A DNA stretch of 64,000 nucleotides, taken from assembly GCF_021130785.1 (NCBI RefSeq), contig NC_060214.1, positions 44,437,001-44,501,000 on the forward strand. The letters run 5' to 3'. Source of the DNA: Homalodisca vitripennis (taxonomy: Eukaryota > Arthropoda > Insecta > Hemiptera > Cicadellidae). The notes beneath the pieces are model-generated. The model saw only the letters and a list, made by a program, of their open reading frames with translations, ran no database searches and was not told where the DNA came from. Shown here in pieces: positions 59,826-64,000 of this stretch. The translations under genes were made by a program, and so were the position numbers. Positions within the stretch are counted from its first letter, which is position 1, and every line of letters begins with the position of its first letter.

Positions 59826-61819
59826 CCACACATTGCAATGAACTATTTACATCTCATTAACTAATTACAGTTTCAATTAAGACTCCTGGTCCTACGAGAA
59901 ACACCACACAATTATTATTATCTAAGTAATTAATGTAAGGTTGTAGTATTAAACCAAGTTTAGCCTTTGTATAGCTCAACAGCGAGGCAAGAACCTTGTT
60001 CGGAACTTTAATTAAAACTGTTCAAGATACCATTTAACGATTTAGAGCCTACCCTATGTGCATATTTAAAGTAATTCATTACTGGTTAATATTTGGCTAT
60101 GCAAATTAAACCATCAGTCAAAGCAACTACATTGAATGACGTCCTTCCATTCCAACGTAAATAAAATTCTTTTACAAACCCGAGGCACATTCACAAATAC
60201 TGGGATATGCATGAAACATAGTATATATTTTAATGTATTTAGAGTATTTAAACTATCATGGCAGGGGTTTGAAGACGTAGTAATAAACATGGTACAATTA
60301 AACACTAAATATTATATAGTTTGTGTTAAAATACATCTACAGCTTTATTGTGACACCGTTAATAGGTTTTAATTTGTCATTTTATGCATAAATAACAAAG
60401 TGTATATTCGTGTAAATCCTAAAACCTTTACAATCCATTCAGCTTGTATGTGACTTTTGTTGGGATGTATTGTTAGTACCACCCAATATTTAATTTTACC
60501 GTCTATTCTTTGTTTGAATTTTTCTTTGATAGAATTTTTAGAGAAAGAGAAATTTTATGGAAATTTTCCATCATTCAGTGATACACAATAATAGTAACAC
60601 TACATTTTGAGATCTTTAATCTGATCTGTTTTAAGTTGAACTACTAACCTAACACATAACTGCAATAAAGATCACAAAAACCTAGTTATATGTGGTTGGT
60701 CAGTGAGTTCAAACATATTGTGACATGTATTCTTTAGTTCAATTTTAATAACTATTTTGTGTACATTAAGTATAAGTTTCAGAGTTTCCGTAAATGGTTT
60801 ATATCCTGTAATAAAGCTTGTTACGGCGCTTTTGTATGACTTTTTTTATTTTAACCTAGATTTTAATTAGGTAGTAGGTTAATTATTCACCTAATAAAGA
60901 GAGTAGATTGCAGAATAGGAACGTTGTGTTACTGAGTTTTTCTATCACTGAACGATGAAAAATATCCTGAAAAATCTTGTCTCTTTATATAGCTTACTTA
61001 TCTTATATCTGTTAGGTTCTTCTTATTATTATTAAAGAAAGAAACAATATTTCAATAATTATTGAAAAATAATAGAATTTCAAATCATTTAAGACGCAAT
61101 GTACTTATACAAATATTGTCACATTCTGCTATATGTTTAGTTATTAATAACATTATTTGTTTCAAATAATGAGATAATAAATATACAGATGTACAGATTT
61201 TCAATGGTTTGATTACACCCCCGTGTTAATGCAAATTAGCAAAAGGAATAAATTTATTATTTAAAGCCATAGTAGTAGGTATACTGGTTATTACATCGAA
61301 TATTTTGAAAAAATCATAAGTTTTCATACAAATTATAAAAAACACATTAAATTTTTGTATTAATAACAATCATATTTTAATATATTAGTTTAATGTAATT
61401 AAAATGGGAAGTATAACTGCATTTTTAATTTTTCAATAGTGTTATTTCCAAGATATGTCTAATGCACTACTGTATACTGTAGACTTAAAACCTGACTACA
61501 AAACCTAAAAATATAATTAAACAAAAACACTTTTTATATTGTTTTTTTTTTTTACCTAAACCTGTTGCCTTATTTACTATTCATTTTTGTCTCATTTATG
61601 TTCTCCATTGATGCTTATAGGCACCGACTTAAACATATATAAATATCATAGGAGTACAGTGAACGTCTAAAAACACTTTAGATGAAATCGACCCGATTTG
61701 AACTTTTATGTAAAATTGTAAATTATTCATATTTAGTATGGAGGCCTAAATAAATTTATGGTATGTGATCTGTATATTTAAATTCCACATAAATTTTTCC
61801 ACCCATATATTGATTGAAG

Positions 61820-61820
<1 letters not shown>
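59826..61820. other. AT-rich stretch, nothing assigned
   Basis: No gene is supported. A poly-T run lies near 61,541. The 78-codon frame at 60,136-60,372 and its antisense frame have no known motif. Confidence 0.4.

Positions 61821-61868
<48 letters not shown>
61821..61868. repeat. (TA)n microsatellite
   Basis: Nearly pure alternating T and A for about 46 bases. Confidence 0.95.
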
Positions 61869-61869
<1 letters not shown>

Positions 61870-63100
61870 CTCTTCCCATATATACATTTTTATATAAACT
61901 TTTTAACATTGAGATAGTTATAACAAAGTTTAAGGTTGAATTGAATTATATTACTCATAGCAGCAACTAAAACACTAAGACCCCATAAGTATAATGACAT
62001 TATACAAGAACATAATTATTATGTTATCTAAATTAATAGACAGTCTAATAAACATAAACACAAAAATAAACTATTAATACTATTAATTCTTAACTAAAAA
62101 TCCACAACGGATTTAAACTTAGTTTTAATGCATTTTTTCACACATATTTTGAAATTCTTTTTAAGGGTAGTGATAGTAAACTGGGTTTCTACATGAAAGT
62201 ATATACATTAGTAGAAGGAATCAAAAAATATCCTGATGGTTAGCAGTATTTTAATGTTTATGGATTGATCTAACAGGATATAAACTTGTATGACATTTTA
62301 AATGGCAAAGATGTATGGCAATAATGATAATGTTAACTAATCAAGAATTATTAAACAAACCCTGTCAAGTTCGAATCCATATAATTAATAGAATAAGATT
62401 TATTATGCAAATAGTTTGAATTTTGTCATTACATTGCAATAAAAATAACAGCTTCTCCTGGCATTTAAAAGTCTATGAATAGTTAAATTTTTGTAACATA
62501 GATGGAACTATCTATAAAATGACTGGATATTTCTTTAATTATTAATTAATTTACATAAATAAAAAAGATATTCATTGACTAATTTGAAGTAATACAAATT
62601 GTACTCGCTTTACACCACGAGTAAGAAAAAACTATAAATAACCTTTCCTTTAAAATTTTTTGTCAGGAATACTTATTACAAGTATAATCTTAGGCTACAT
62701 CAATTAAAGTGTTAAAAATAACCTGGTATGGGAAAACACTTAGAGGCTTACAATATTAAGTCTAATAATTCTCATTATAAAAAATAAATTTTAAAAAAAA
62801 TGGAACTGAATAAGTTTTTAACTTTATTAGACTGTGAATGTTTTTAAATTTGTATACTACAGTTCAAAATTTACAATTCTGAATTATCTTTTTACCATTT
62901 TATGAAATGTTCTAAATTGGTGACAATATTAATATAATAAATTAGTATTAAAATCTTTACAGATTAATTTAGTATTCCAGAATAATTATATGAAATAATG
63001 TTTACCAGTTACGTGATACATTGCATTAATGCAGGGAATAAAATAAAACTATAAGAAAATAAGCTGAACTGTTTTACATATATAAAATATATTATATTAA

Positions 63101-63102
<2 letters not shown>
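61869..63102. other. AT-rich stretch, nothing assigned
   Basis: I see no gene or clear repeat here. Confidence 0.4.

Positions 63103-63167
<65 letters not shown>
63103..63167. repeat. (TA)n microsatellite
   Basis: Pure alternating T and A for about 65 bases. It makes the antisense open frame rich in Ile-Tyr, which is an artefact. Confidence 0.95.
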
Positions 63168-63168
<1 letters not shown>

Positions 63169-64000
63169 CGGACTAAAAGAGAACTGAGTTGAGTTGGTGT
63201 CTGTAACTGAGTAAACGAGTTAACCCGACTCCTGCAGATAAACTCCATCTACATAACTTACTTACAAGTAATATCACTAAATCTACAATTAATAATTTCT
63301 AGAATCTTTTTATATGTTATTTAGGCTATGCAGGTTTTAGTAAATATTTGAATTATAGCGATGGAATTTGATATTTTACAGGTGATGTTTCTATATTAAA
63401 AATATTTAGATGATATATTAAACACAAAATCTATTATGAACGAACAAGCCCTATTTCTGGACTTATTGTTTAAAGTGTCAATTAATATGCCAGATTCTAA
63501 CACTGTTTATTAGATATTACTTACGACTTTGTAAATATATTTTACGTTTTAAACTACAGTTAGGTTCGAATTCCTCATTGCTGGAAAAAAGTCCAAATGT
63601 AATATAAACTTTATTTAATTTTCATATTACATTTTAAACAACAGCTTTGTTTTTAAAATAAGATTATTAATGATAAATGCTATACGCTATGTAAAAGAGT
63701 AGTTTTCCTTTGCTGGTATTACGTAAATATAATGATTACTTTTAACTTGAACGGTTTGTTAAATAATTTATAATCAAATAGAAGAAGGGAAAATACAAGT
63801 ATTTCTGTCTATGTTATTCACACAAAAAACTGTATATAAATTAAATGTAGAACCCATTATTCCTAGTGGATGAAAATGGATTCATTCGAACTAACGTGAT
63901 GTTATAAATTGTCGTCAAAGCACACCATTTGGCATTTTAAAATCTGCTATTTAGCTCAGTTAAACCTATTTAAATCCTCTAACTGAGTGGTACACGTTTA
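63168..64000. other. AT-rich stretch, nothing assigned
   Basis: I see no gene or clear repeat here. Confidence 0.4.

Noticed and set aside
62366..62377. TTCGAATCC-like T-loop hinting at a tRNA
   Set aside because: No acceptor, D or anticodon stem can be drawn around it.
63009..63248. Minus-strand frame with a long Ile-Tyr repeat
   Set aside because: It is a translation of the (TA)n microsatellite.

Overview
The window looks like AT-rich nuclear DNA from an arthropod, most likely an insect. The evidence is the set of transposon families: a Ty3/Gypsy retroelement, IS630/Tc1/mariner-type transposases and a Mutator-like or Kolobok-like transposase of the kind common in insects. A hemipteran is a guess that the sequence cannot settle. 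I found no intact host gene, no rRNA or tRNA gene, no CRISPR array and no bacterial-style operon. Almost everything recognisable is a mobile element, a decayed copy of one, or a diverged non-coding repeat.

Layout. 1-4,450: a DNA transposon (1,193-4,247, 31-bp inverted ends, broken DDE transposase on the minus strand) lies between two outer inverted-repeat arms. 7,513-10,144: a complete-length but broken Mutator/Kolobok-like transposon next to TTAA-like sites; a second, truncated copy lies in the opposite orientation at about 24,500-26,761. 10,145-21,500: mostly unassigned AT-rich DNA with short tandem duplications and a dispersed repeat family. 21,590-24,500 and 55,920-59,825 are two diverged direct copies of one non-coding segment. 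About 28,015-28,560: a weak non-LTR gag-like remnant. 32,993-35,418: a mariner-type element with TA flanks, inverted repeats of about 380 bp and a dead transposase. 35,671-36,810: a possible non-autonomous TTAA element. 38,240-40,800: short repeats in both orientations. 41,120-42,600: a block almost without T on the plus strand, with sharp edges. 44,947-55,833: a Ty3/Gypsy element on the minus strand with about 2.7-kb LTRs and a gag-pro-RT-RNaseH-integrase interior. 59,826-64,000: AT-rich DNA with two long (TA)n tracts.

The only genes that work together are those of the Gypsy element. Gag would form the particle, protease would cut the polyprotein, RT/RNaseH would copy the RNA from a tRNA-primed site, and integrase would insert the DNA. 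The second Gag zinc knuckle and the protease frame differ by -1 and share a canonical A_AAA_AAC heptamer, so protease/pol was probably made by ribosomal frameshifting. The coding regions as given carry stops and shifts. The two LTRs differ largely by one-base insertions and deletions, so some breaks may be consensus errors rather than true decay.

No new multi-gene system is evident. The best leads are the frameshift site, the very long LTRs, the T-poor block, the two-way repeat array, the duplicated segment, and the group of TTAA-flanked elements with related ends.
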